Origin: MPNP01 sp026709725
Lineage (GTDB): Bacteria; Pseudomonadota; Alphaproteobacteria; Rhodobacterales; Rhodobacteraceae
Assembly: GCA_965200805.1 (NCBI GenBank)
Contig: OZ241384.1
Coordinates: 2,976,001 to 3,040,000 of the forward strand
Direction: 5' to 3'
Length of the DNA stretch: 64,000 nucleotides
Numbering within the stretch: position 1 is the first letter of the stretch; each line of letters starts with the position of its first letter. A model generated the notes under the pieces. The model did not search any database. It worked only from the letters and a program-made list of their open reading frames with translations, and had not been told where the DNA came from. Shown piece by piece: positions 27,885 to 35,874 of the stretch. Both the position numbers and the translations under genes were made by a program.

Positions 27885-29011
27885 CATCGTTGAACCACCC
27901 ACCGTTTTTCCGTTCCGGTCCGCTCGAACAGGACACGGCGACGAGAATGCTCAGGCCGATCATTGCTGTCCTTGACGGTTTGCCTGACCCGGTTCTCCTG
28001 ACCGACGATGCGCTGCAGATCGTCGGGATGAACGGGGCGGCAATCCTGCGTTATGGCTCCAATTCACTCAATCGACCCCTCTTCGGGGTCATTCGGCAGC
28101 CCCAGGCCCTCCACTGCATCGAACGGGCACAGAATGAGGGGGAAACCCGCGATGTTGTCATTACGGAAATCATCCATGACTCCGAGAGCAAGCTCCGCCT
28201 TGCGGTGACGCCGTTGATGCTGGCCGAGATACCGTTTGACGGATTGCTCCTGTCACTGACGGACATCACAAGCATCCGCGACGCCGAACAGGCCCGCAAG
28301 GATTTCGTGGCCAATGTCAGCCATGAGCTGAAATCGCCGTTGACCACACTGATGGGATTTATTGAAACGATTGACTCTGATCCGGATCTTGACACCGAAA
28401 CACGCCACGGGTTCCTCAGGATCATGAAAGATGAGGCTGCGCACATGTCAAGGCTCGTGAGCGAGCTGCTGACACTCTCGAAGGTCGAGGCGCAGGAATA
28501 CATCCAGCCGACCGGGACCGTTCATCTTTGCCGGCTTATTACCTCGCTGGCCAATGGACTGACCTATGCCGGCGGCGGCTGCCCGGCACGCATTGTCACG
28601 CAATGCACAGAAGAGATCAGCGTCAATGGTGATGTTGATCAACTCCGTCAGGTCCTGTCCAACCTGCTTGACAACGCACTCAAATACAGCCCCTCTGACA
28701 GCCCCGTTGAGATCCGCTGCACCCGGTCAGGGGAGGGCAGGGCGGAGGAGAGGGCGATCATTGAGGTTGTTGACCACGGTCCGGGAATTGACCCGATTCA
28801 CCTGCCGCGTCTCACAGAAAGATTTTATCGCATTGACCCGCACCGGACCCGCGATCAGGGTGGTGCAGGATTGGGCCTCGCAATTGCCAAGCACATCATC
28901 AATCGCCATCGCGGCCGGTTGGAAATCAGCAGCGAACCCGGCAGGGGCAGCACATTTTCTGTCCATTTGCCCCTGCGGAGCGAATCTCATCCGGAAAACG
29001 CTGTCCTGTGA
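27863..29011 (+). CDS. phoR: PhoR-type sensor histidine kinase without membrane segments
   Basis: 382 residues. The histidine kinase core is complete: H-box DFVANVSHELKSPLTTLMGF, N-box LSNLLDNALKYS, DHGPGIDP, RLTERFYRIDP, and GGAGLGLAIAKH. A PAS-like domain occupies about residues 35-135. No hydrophobic membrane stretch is evident at the N-terminus, unlike E. coli PhoR, so it may be cytoplasmic or membrane-associated through partners. ATG 27863 has GGAG before it and lies inside sufS. Context with pstB, phoU and phoB supports the phosphate-sensing assignment. Confidence 0.88.
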   Translation: MSSSPAVTSLNHPPFFRSGPLEQDTATRMLRPIIAVLDGLPDPVLLTDDALQIVGMNGAAILRYGSNSLNRPLFGVIRQPQALHCIERAQNEGETRDVVITEIIHDSESKLRLAVTPLMLAEIPFDGLLLSLTDITSIRDAEQARKDFVANVSHELKSPLTTLMGFIETIDSDPDLDTETRHGFLRIMKDEAAHMSRLVSELLTLSKVEAQEYIQPTGTVHLCRLITSLANGLTYAGGGCPARIVTQCTEEISVNGDVDQLRQVLSNLLDNALKYSPSDSPVEIRCTRSGEGRAEERAIIEVVDHGPGIDPIHLPRLTERFYRIDPHRTRDQGGAGLGLAIAKHIINRHRGRLEISSEPGRGSTFSVHLPLRSESHPENAVL

Positions 29012-29029
29012 CATAAAATCTTTTCGGAA

Positions 29030-29050
29030 TTGTCACAAAATTGACATAAA
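29030..29050 (+). promoter_or_regulatory. Pho box (PhoB-binding site) upstream of pstB
   Basis: Two direct 11-bp half-sites, TTGTCACAAAA and TTGACATAAA(C), lie in tandem 18 nt after the phoR stop. This matches the PhoB box pattern of CTGTCAT-like repeats separated by A/T-rich 4-mers. A further CTGTGACATAAAATC just upstream overlaps the phoR end and may be an extra half-site. It implies phosphate-starvation control of pstB-phoU-phoB. Confidence 0.75.
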
Positions 29051-29178
29051 CATGCCCTATCAATCCAGTCAGTGGCATCATGATCCGCAGGGGGAGCCTG
29101 ATCACGGATGCGACAGATCACAGTTGCGATGATCGGGCAGGGCTGATCAATCGGGACGCCTGTGTGGGGGGAACATGC

Positions 29179-29976
29179 ATGGATGCAATCCAGTTCAAGG
29201 ATGTGGAAATTGAGACGAGTACGGTCAAGATCAAGGCCCGGAACGTTGATGTCTTCTATGATGACAAGCAGGCCCTGTTTGATGTTTCAATCGATATACC
29301 CAACAGCATGGTCACTGCCCTCATCGGTCCATCCGGATGTGGAAAAACAACATTTCTACGCTGCATAAACCGCATGAATGACACCCTGCGCAACTGTCGG
29401 GTTGTCGGAAACATTGAACTCGATGGCATCAATATCCGCGACAGGTCAATTGATCCCGTTTATCTCCGCTCCAGGATCGGCATGGTCTTTCAGAAGCCCA
29501 ATCCCTTTCCCAAATCAATCTATGACAATGTCGCCTATGGCCCCCGTATCCACGGTCTGACCCGCACCAGGGATGAACTTGATGACCTCGTTGAGGAATC
29601 CCTGCAGCGTGCAGCACTCTGGAGTGAGGTCAAGGACCGGCTCGGGGATCCCGGAACCGAACTCTCAGGCGGTCAGCAACAGCGCCTCTGCATCGCCCGT
29701 GCAATCGCCACCCAGCCGGAAGTTCTCCTCATGGATGAGCCCTGTTCTGCACTCGATCCGATCGCGGCGTCACAGATCGAGGAGTTGATTGAGCAACTCC
29801 GAAACGATTTTTCGGTCGTCATCGTAACCCATTCCATGCAACAGGCCGCACGGATCAGCCAGCAGACAGCATTCTTCCATCTCGGCAATCTGGTTGAGAT
29901 GAACACCACAAAGGTGATCTTCACCAACCCTTCGGATCCCCGGACTGAAAGCTATATCACTGGCAGAATAGGTTAG
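29179..29976 (+). CDS. pstB: Phosphate ABC transporter ATP-binding protein PstB
   Basis: About 265 residues from ATG 29179 (MDAIQFKDVEIETS), with GGGGGGAA upstream; an ATG at 29080 would add unconserved residues and overlap the promoter. It shows Walker A GPSGCGKTTFLRCINRMND, the PstB-specific MVFQKPNPFPKSIYDNVAYG, signature LSGGQQQRLCIARAIA and Walker B LLMDEPCSALDP. It energises phosphate uptake and contributes to PhoR signalling. Unusually, no pstS, pstC or pstA gene is here; phoR precedes it directly. Confidence 0.95.
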   Translation: MDAIQFKDVEIETSTVKIKARNVDVFYDDKQALFDVSIDIPNSMVTALIGPSGCGKTTFLRCINRMNDTLRNCRVVGNIELDGINIRDRSIDPVYLRSRIGMVFQKPNPFPKSIYDNVAYGPRIHGLTRTRDELDDLVEESLQRAALWSEVKDRLGDPGTELSGGQQQRLCIARAIATQPEVLLMDEPCSALDPIAASQIEELIEQLRNDFSVVIVTHSMQQAARISQQTAFFHLGNLVEMNTTKVIFTNPSDPRTESYITGRIG

Positions 29977-29987
29977 GGCCCGGAGCG

Positions 29988-30716
29988 ATGACAGCAACCA
30001 AGCATATTCACTCGGCATTCGATGAGGATCTGCAGCAGCTGAACATCCTCGTTATGACCATGGGAGGGCTGGTGGAGGAGGCAATTGCCAACTCGGTCAA
30101 GGCCCTCAGGGATCGTGACGATTCAAAGGCCGAAGGTGTCATCCTTGCTGACAGGCGTATTGATGAGCTTGCCGAGGAAATCTCAAGTGAGTCTGTAAAA
30201 ATCATTGCACTGCGTCAGCCGCAAGCCATGGACCTGCGAACCGTCATTGCCACGATGAAGATCTCCATCAGTCTCGAACGGGCAGGGGATTATGCCAAGA
30301 ACATAGCGAAGCGGACCCATGTTCTTAATTCACAGTTGCCCAACGATGCCAGCAAGAGCGGTTCGGTCAAGCGTCTCGGCAAATCCATCCGCATGCAGTT
30401 CAAGGACAGTCTTGATGCATTCATCAACCAGGATGCCGAACAGGCCCAGGAACTGATCCGGCGGGATGAGGATATTGATCAGATGTACAACGCCCTCTTT
30501 CGGGAATTGCTCACACATATGATGGAGGATCCCCGTTACATAACCACGGCGATGCACCACCTCTTTATCGCCAAGAACCTTGAGCGCATGGGGGATCATG
30601 CCACGTCGATTGCCGAGCAGATTGTCTATCTGGTAACAGGAACGGTTCCGACAGATGACCGGAGTAAGAATGTGATGATCAGTTTTGATTCAATCGTTGA
30701 GAAAAACAGCACATAA
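29988..30716 (+). CDS. phoU: Phosphate signalling protein PhoU
   Basis: 242 residues. Two three-helix repeats each carry the metal-binding motif of the family: LERAGDYAKNIAKR near residue 95 and LERMGDHATSIAEQ near residue 205. PhoU conveys the state of the Pst transporter to PhoR and restrains phosphate uptake. It begins 11 nt after pstB and ends 3 nt before phoB, so it is part of the same operon. Confidence 0.96.
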   Translation: MTATKHIHSAFDEDLQQLNILVMTMGGLVEEAIANSVKALRDRDDSKAEGVILADRRIDELAEEISSESVKIIALRQPQAMDLRTVIATMKISISLERAGDYAKNIAKRTHVLNSQLPNDASKSGSVKRLGKSIRMQFKDSLDAFINQDAEQAQELIRRDEDIDQMYNALFRELLTHMMEDPRYITTAMHHLFIAKNLERMGDHATSIAEQIVYLVTGTVPTDDRSKNVMISFDSIVEKNST

Positions 30717-30719
30717 ACA

Positions 30720-31415
30720 ATGTCCATGAGAAAAAATCAGCCGTTTGTCCTGATCGTCGAGGATGACCCGGCCCATCTTCGTTTGCTTGAATACAATGTC
30801 AGCCAGGCGGGATATTCAGTGACCGCTGTTACCAATGGTCACGATGCCTGGGAGGCCATAAAGATCCAGCCACCGGACATCATTCTTCTGGACTGGATGA
30901 TACCGGGGCTTTCCGGCATTGAACTGTGCCGAATGATCCGCGCATCCCGGGAGCATCAAAAGGTTCCCGTGATCATGGTCTCGGCTCGTGAAGACGAAAT
31001 GGACCGCGTCCATGGCCTTGAGAGCGGTGCGGATGACTACATGGTCAAGCCCTATTCAGTTTCAGAGCTGCTCGCCCGTCTCAAGGTCCAGTTGCGCCGG
31101 TCCCGCCCCACCGATGTCGGCTGTCGGGTCACATTTGAAGACATTGTCATGGAATCCAGCGAGCACCGGGCCTATCGCAATGGCATGCAATTGACGCTCG
31201 GTCCCACCGAATATCGCCTTCTCGCGACCTTCCTCGAGCAGCCCGGTCGTGTCTGGTCACGCTCGCAACTTCTTGATCGGGTCTGGGGGCGGAACATCCA
31301 TGTTGAGCAGCGCACAGTCGATGTCCATGTCGGGCGTCTCCGCAAGGAATTGCGCAAGACCGGCGACAGGGATCCTCTCCGCACCGTCCGGGGTGTCGGC
31401 TACGCTCTCGGCTGA
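30720..31415 (+). CDS. phoB: Phosphate regulon response regulator PhoB
   Basis: 231 residues. Receiver domain: acidic pocket LIVEDDPAHLR, phospho-acceptor Asp in IILLDWMIPGLSG, conserved Lys in MVKPYSVSELLARL. The OmpR/PhoB winged helix follows, with GPTEYRLLATFLEQPGRVWSR and EQRTVDVHVGRLRKELRK. It is phosphorylated by PhoR under phosphate limitation and binds Pho boxes such as the one at 29030. It is the last gene of the run. Confidence 0.96.
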   Translation: MSMRKNQPFVLIVEDDPAHLRLLEYNVSQAGYSVTAVTNGHDAWEAIKIQPPDIILLDWMIPGLSGIELCRMIRASREHQKVPVIMVSAREDEMDRVHGLESGADDYMVKPYSVSELLARLKVQLRRSRPTDVGCRVTFEDIVMESSEHRAYRNGMQLTLGPTEYRLLATFLEQPGRVWSRSQLLDRVWGRNIHVEQRTVDVHVGRLRKELRKTGDRDPLRTVRGVGYALG

Positions 31416-31749
31416 TCCCCGCTCCCCGGCCATCTTCCGGAACAGCGCCCCACGCATGCCACGCACCATGCGGGTCTGCCGGAAGGCCCTGATGGAGAGT
31501 GCCCCAGCGGATGATCTCCCATGAAGAGGCCCCTGACTCTCTTCTGCCATGAAGACGAATAATTCATGCAGATTGGGGGCGGCTGCACAGTGCTCTCCCG
31601 CTCTTTTCCGCCAGATGGGATCAGGATCCACTGTTGCCGCATTTTGCGGGGATTCTGCAGGCCAATCGCGGAGGCAGTCAACCATACGGTGACTGGATGC
31701 AGTCAACGCGCCGACCCGTGCAAGGTCTACCGGCTGGGTCGGCAGATTG
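31416..31749. other. Convergent intergenic region
   Basis: About 330 bases between phoB (plus) and the small minus-strand gene. A minus-strand frame from about 31740 to 31257 is open but runs into phoB antisense and resembles nothing I know. No clear bidirectional terminator hairpin with T-tracts was found. Confidence 0.4.
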
Positions 31750-32010
31750 TCATGGCCGGTCGTCCATCTTTTCGATGTCGGCATCCGCAACACTGCTGAG
31801 GGGTTTGGCAATCCGCCAATTCCGCATGGCCCCGTCGCTACTGCGTGCCGTGATGACCGTTTCGACCGGTGGACAGCCCGGCTCGTGGCAACGCAATTCA
31901 GCCACAGCGAGTGTTGTGCTCTCAGGCAGATCGAATCTCCTGGCCACGCGTGCCTTGATCCGACGCACGGCATCCGGATCGGGGCGATTGCGATCAAACA
32001 GTCCGCACAT
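31750..32010 (-). CDS. Small conserved Cys-containing protein of the Zur/CobW operon
   Basis: 86 residues from ATG 32010 (MCGLFDRNRPDPDAVRRI), with GGAG upstream. The central motif LRCHEPGCPPVETVI (C-H-E-P-G-C-P-P-V-E-T) is striking, and similar small alphaproteobacterial proteins, sometimes mislabelled nitrate reductase, carry it. The two Cys, His and Glu could form a metal site. It overlaps the 3' end of the WD40 gene by 17 nt and is the last gene of the zur-cobW-WD40 operon, pointing to zinc-related work (inference). Function unknown. Confidence 0.75.
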   Translation of the reverse strand: MCGLFDRNRPDPDAVRRIKARVARRFDLPESTTLAVAELRCHEPGCPPVETVITARSSDGAMRNWRIAKPLSSVADADIEKMDDRP

Positions 32011-33061
32011 GTGAATCTCCTGCCCGTAATGCTGTCCAGAGAAAGCTGCCCTTCGCATCACCAATCAGGAGATGGGACAGGGATCTGGTAACAGCGATGG
32101 CTGTAACTTCTGCGCCCGTCGTGCCACGAATGGGCATCAACTCCCTGGTGCCATTGAGTGCGGCCAACAGGACGGCCCCATCCTGAAATCCGGCAAAGAC
32201 AGCATTCTCCTCGCCCAGGGACTGGACACAGGTGACAAGATGCTCACCGCGCTGGCCAACGCAGAGCGGTGCCCGGTTCATGGGTCCACGCGCCCCATCA
32301 AAAGGCCAGCAAATTGCTTCATCTGCGCCTGATGTCACCAGATGAGGCGCATTGCCAACCCATGCGAGGCTCTTGATCTTGGCCGGATATCCCTGCATGG
32401 CCATATGTTCCTTGTCACGAAGCCGCCAGCCATGAAGTGCATTTTCCTGCATTGACGTGACAAGAAATCTGCCGTCCGGGCTGAAGCTCACGGCACCATG
32501 CGATCCTTTCCAGTCAAGATTCAGGGGTTTCCAACGCCTCTCTTCCCATGTCCATACCGTGACACCACCGTAGTGGGCAACAGCCAGACGCCTGCCCGTT
32601 GCATCGAACGCAAGCCCCCCGATCGTGCTGACATGCTCAAGCGATGTTGCTGCTGTTTTCTCCTTGTGCCAGACATGGGCGATACGCCCCGATGAACATG
32701 CGTAATGTTCTTGACCGGAGGCAACGCAGTCAACCCAGCGTGGGCTGAAATTGGCGATCTCTTTGATCTGGCCATCAATTGATATGCCCAGGAACCGTCC
32801 ATCATCGCCACCTGTCAACACGCCGTCGGCATGCGCATCAAGGCAGAGCACGGCACCATTGTGGGCCTTTGTCACGGTGAGACCCTTTTCCGGGTGAAAG
32901 AAGCGAACAGCCCCTTCACCGGAAGCAACTGCGATGATTCCACCGACTGAAACCGCACCTGTGACAGGAACACCGATCTCAAGCTTTTGGCCACTCTCCT
33001 CGAATGCAGACTCGGGGGAATCACCCGGTTGATGGAGATCCCGTGACGGGTCGGGCATCAT
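31994..33061 (-). CDS. WD40-repeat protein of the zinc-homeostasis operon
   Basis: About 355 residues, start at ATG 33061 (MMPDPSRDLHQ), overlapping the cobW stop by 4 nt; a GTG at 33073 is possible. Repeating blades of roughly 40 residues can be followed: AVLCLDAHADGVLTGGDDGRF, GLAFDATGRRLAVAHYGGVT, AVSFSPDGRFLVTSMQENAL and SLAWVGNAPHLVTSGADEAI. This suggests one beta-propeller of six to seven blades. There is no signal peptide, so it is probably cytoplasmic. Alphaproteobacterial cobW genes often have such a neighbour; a scaffold or chaperone role for metal transfer is a guess. Confidence 0.85.
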   Translation of the reverse strand: MMPDPSRDLHQPGDSPESAFEESGQKLEIGVPVTGAVSVGGIIAVASGEGAVRFFHPEKGLTVTKAHNGAVLCLDAHADGVLTGGDDGRFLGISIDGQIKEIANFSPRWVDCVASGQEHYACSSGRIAHVWHKEKTAATSLEHVSTIGGLAFDATGRRLAVAHYGGVTVWTWEERRWKPLNLDWKGSHGAVSFSPDGRFLVTSMQENALHGWRLRDKEHMAMQGYPAKIKSLAWVGNAPHLVTSGADEAICWPFDGARGPMNRAPLCVGQRGEHLVTCVQSLGEENAVFAGFQDGAVLLAALNGTRELMPIRGTTGAEVTAIAVTRSLSHLLIGDAKGSFLWTALRAGDSHVRTV

Positions 33062-34029
33062 GCCGCCCGACACGCCTCAAATCCTTCCTTCAGCCCCATG
33101 CTTTCGAGATCACGACCAATGAATACCACACGAGACACGCGGGGCTTGCCTGCTGGCCACGGCCCCATGGGTGAACCATCCATCAGCATATGCACCCCCT
33201 GAAAGACGTAACGGTTGTTATGTCCGGAAAAATCCAGGATGCCCTTCGAGCGCAGGATGTCCTGGCCGTGTTCCCGAAGGAGCTGGCTGAACCAATTCTG
33301 GAATCTGTCGAGGTCAAGCGGTGTCTTCGAGGTAAATGAGACGCTTGTGACATCGTCATCGTGAACATGGTCGTGATCGGATGTCAGGAAATCGGGTTCC
33401 ACCTCCAGAACGCGGTCAAGACTGAACGCGTTCAAACCAAGAACCTCATTCAGTGGGGCTGCACAGTGCGCTGTACGGATGATCTTCGCGTATGGATTGA
33501 TCTTGCGAATCCGTGCCTCGACCCGCTCAAGCCCACCGGCTTTCACAAGGTCGTTCTTGTTGAGAAGGATGACATCGGCAAAAGCGACCTGCTCCTCAGC
33601 TTCGTGATGTGCTCCAAGCTGGGCATCAAGGTGAACGGCATCCGCAACGGTCACGATGGCATCAAGCCGTGTACGGTCGGCAACATCCTGGTCGACGAAA
33701 AATGTTTGCGCCACGGGAGCCGGATCGGCAAGACCTGTGGTTTCAACGATGATGGCATCAAACTGGTCACCGCGCTTCATCAGGCCACTCAGTATCCGGA
33801 TGAGGTCACCGCGGACGGTGCAGCATATGCAGCCGTTGTTCATCTCGAACACTTCCTCGTCGGCATCGACGACAAGATCGTTGTCGATACCCTCTTCGCC
33901 AAACTCGTTGACGATGACCGCATAGCGTTTGCCATGACGCTCCGTGAGGATGCGATTGAGAAGTGTCGTCTTGCCGGCACCGAGGAATCCGGTGAGCACA
34001 GTAACAGGTATTTGCGTCAGTTGACTCAT
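33058..34029 (-). CDS. CobW/COG0523-family GTP-binding zinc chaperone
   Basis: 323 residues from ATG 34029 (MSQLTQIPVTVLTGFLGAGK) with GGGAAGAG upstream; the ATG at 34131 would overlap zur and is rejected. P-loop GFLGAGKTTLL, metal-binding CxCC motif in NNGCICCTVRGDL, GTPase elements IVETTGLADP and LLNKNDL, and a His/Asp-rich loop SDHDHVHDDD. COG0523 GTPases deliver metals, often zinc, to client proteins under scarcity. Position directly behind zur, 14 nt away, supports a zinc role here rather than cobalamin synthesis. Confidence 0.92.
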   Translation of the reverse strand: MSQLTQIPVTVLTGFLGAGKTTLLNRILTERHGKRYAVIVNEFGEEGIDNDLVVDADEEVFEMNNGCICCTVRGDLIRILSGLMKRGDQFDAIIVETTGLADPAPVAQTFFVDQDVADRTRLDAIVTVADAVHLDAQLGAHHEAEEQVAFADVILLNKNDLVKAGGLERVEARIRKINPYAKIIRTAHCAAPLNEVLGLNAFSLDRVLEVEPDFLTSDHDHVHDDDVTSVSFTSKTPLDLDRFQNWFSQLLREHGQDILRSKGILDFSGHNNRYVFQGVHMLMDGSPMGPWPAGKPRVSRVVFIGRDLESMGLKEGFEACRAA

Positions 34030-34042
34030 ATCTCTTCCCTTT

Positions 34043-34447
34043 TTAAGTAATTGGCACAGTTGGGCTGCAATCGCTGCAACGTCCATGGATCTCAATGACA
34101 GAACGGTCAGGCACAAAACCTGAGTCAGCACTCATGGCGGCAATGTCGCGGGCAATGTGCGGGGCAACATGCTCCGTGACGTTACCGCAGTCATCACAAA
34201 TTCTAAAAACCGGGGTCTCGGAATGATGCGGTTCACAACACGCTGTCCATGCGTTCAGGGACTCGATGCGATGCACATAGCCGGTCTTGAGCAGTTTGGC
34301 CAGCGCCCTGTACACAGTCGTCGCGGCAGCCACGCCGTCTCCACGGAGCGCTTCCAGAATCTCATAGGCAGTGAGAGGGCGTTGCTGACGTTCCAAGAGC
34401 CTGAGGACTCTTTCAGCATGGGTCAGGCGAACACGTTGCCGCGGCAT
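34043..34447 (-). CDS. zur: Zur-like Fur-family zinc uptake regulator
   Basis: 134 residues. Winged helix with YEILEALRGDGVAAATTVYRAL, then the metal-binding domain with ESLNAWTACCEPHHSE and two structural CxxC pairs, ICDDCGNV and GRCSDCSP. These are the Fur-family features typical of Zur. Context (COG0523 GTPase downstream; divergent metal importer) favours zinc over iron. It diverges from the DUF1636 gene across a 107-bp region carrying a palindrome, its likely operator. Confidence 0.88.
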   Translation of the reverse strand: MPRQRVRLTHAERVLRLLERQQRPLTAYEILEALRGDGVAAATTVYRALAKLLKTGYVHRIESLNAWTACCEPHHSETPVFRICDDCGNVTEHVAPHIARDIAAMSADSGFVPDRSVIEIHGRCSDCSPTVPIT

Positions 34448-34513
34448 TTGGCACCTCCTTATCGCTTTGCCAACTTTCTTCTTGACAATACAGTATCTGA
34501 TAATTACATAAAG

Positions 34514-34533
34514 TGCAACGTTATAACGTTACA
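34514..34533. promoter_or_regulatory. Candidate Zur box between divergent metal operons
   Basis: AACGTTATAACGTT (34517-34530) is a perfect 14-bp palindrome, extended imperfectly to 34514-34533. It contains GTTATAAC, close to the GTTATNNNATAAC core of known Zur boxes. It sits 67 bp from the zur start and 22 bp from the DUF1636 start, placed to control both directions. Confidence 0.7.
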
Positions 34534-34554
34534 TTCTGTTATTTTGAGACTGAC

Positions 34555-35001
34555 ATGAAACATTGCCTGCCAATTCTGTCCTTCTGCATAACCTGTCGGG
34601 ACGGTAATGAGGCTCTTCACAGGGATATTCGAGGCGGCACGCGTCTCGCGCACGCATTCCTGTTGCGCAGTGAAAATGTGCGGTCTCCCGGGTTCACGTT
34701 GCGGGGCGTGCGTTGCATGAGCCAGTGCAAGCGCGCATGCATTGTCTCACTCTGCGCCAACGGGTGCTATTCGTACATATTTGGTGATCTGGATGCCTCT
34801 GATCCTGATCATGTCGCAGCTCTCGATGCCTTGATCGCCCTCTATGCTGCTGCGCCGGAGGGGTTTCTGCAGCGCGAAGCACGACCTGAACCCTTGCGCG
34901 CACGGATTCTTGGGCGTTTGCCTCCGCCCGGGAGCACATCCGATCCCGTCACTTCACTCGACAGAGAAAATCCTGTTCTTGAGAGACCTTGCCATGCCTG
35001 A
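34555..35001 (+). CDS. DUF1636 predicted metal-binding protein
   Basis: 148 residues from ATG 34555 (MKHCLPILSFCITCRDGNE); the frame upstream overlaps the operator. The N-terminal CITCRD and later VRCMSQCKRACIVSLCANGC give a ferredoxin-like or zinc-ribbon Cys pattern of the DUF1636 family. Such proteins accompany CobW-type GTPases and metal importers. It opens the rightward operon with the FecBCDE-type transporter, suggesting a part in metal or metallophore handling; the biochemical role is unknown. Confidence 0.85.
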   Translation: MKHCLPILSFCITCRDGNEALHRDIRGGTRLAHAFLLRSENVRSPGFTLRGVRCMSQCKRACIVSLCANGCYSYIFGDLDASDPDHVAALDALIALYAAAPEGFLQREARPEPLRARILGRLPPPGSTSDPVTSLDRENPVLERPCHA

Positions 35002-35073
35002 AGCAGCCTTGAACCTGCAGCCAGCAAGCCCGCATTCAGCGGGTGCACTGACTGTTATGCGGACGAGGGGCGC

Positions 35074-35874
35074 ATGACTGGTCGGCCATTCCTTGTTGCC
35101 GAAAAGCTGCGCTATAAAGCGGCAAACGGCAGCGCGTTGGTTGAGGACATCTCCTTTGGTGTGGATGAAGGGGCCATTCTTGCCATAGCAGGGCCAAACG
35201 GCGCCGGTAAAACCACACTCCTGCGGCTCCTGAGCGGCTCGGAAGCGCCGACTGATGGTGACGTGCTGATCTGCGGGCGGAATCTGAAGCAGCTCACCGC
35301 CACAGAGCGCGCACGCATGATCGCGGTGGTCAGCCAGCAGGAGCAGCCTGACGGACGGCTCTTCCTGCGTGACTATCTGGCACTGGGACAGATCCCGATT
35401 CAGGCAGACCGATCCAGTCAGGAGCATGCCGATGACATAAAGCGTATTTTGCGTCTCACGGGCCTCACTGAGCTCGCTGACATACGGATGGCCGTGCTGT
35501 CGGGCGGTGAGCGCCAGCGGGCACATATCGCGCGCGCCCTGGCGCAGAACCCATCTCTTCTGTTTCTGGATGAGCCCACCAACCATCTTGATCCTGATGC
35601 CAAGGGTCGCATGCTGTCATTGGTGGCCGATCTTGGCATCACCGTGGTGATGATCGTGCATGATCTGGTGATGATCCCTGAATTTGCCACCCATGTCGCG
35701 CTGATCAACGCCGCGGAGCTTGCAGGGTTTGGTCCTGTCAACGAGGTGCTGACGCCCGCTAATGTCCAGGACATCTTCGGCGTGACCTACCTCCATCTTG
35801 CACATCAGGGTCGTCTGATTCCGGTGCTGGATATCCGAAAGAATGAAATGTCAATGTTAGGGAGTTCCCAATGA
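35074..35874 (+). CDS. FecCD-type ABC transporter ATP-binding protein
   Basis: 266 residues. Walker A GPNGAGKTTLLRLL, signature LSGGERQRAHIARALAQN and Walker B LLFLDEPTNHLDPDAK place it with FecE/BtuD/HmuV ATPases for metal chelates, haem or corrinoids. It overlaps the binding-protein gene by 4 nt. With 35871-37839 it forms a complete importer, in the order ATPase, binding protein, permease. Under Zur control the cargo is most likely a zinc complex, but this is inference. Confidence 0.92.
   Translation: MTGRPFLVAEKLRYKAANGSALVEDISFGVDEGAILAIAGPNGAGKTTLLRLLSGSEAPTDGDVLICGRNLKQLTATERARMIAVVSQQEQPDGRLFLRDYLALGQIPIQADRSSQEHADDIKRILRLTGLTELADIRMAVLSGGERQRAHIARALAQNPSLLFLDEPTNHLDPDAKGRMLSLVADLGITVVMIVHDLVMIPEFATHVALINAAELAGFGPVNEVLTPANVQDIFGVTYLHLAHQGRLIPVLDIRKNEMSMLGSSQ

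Noticed and set aside
33361..34050. 229-codon plus-strand frame
   Set aside because: Antisense to the CobW-family gene, which has P-loop and CICC motifs.
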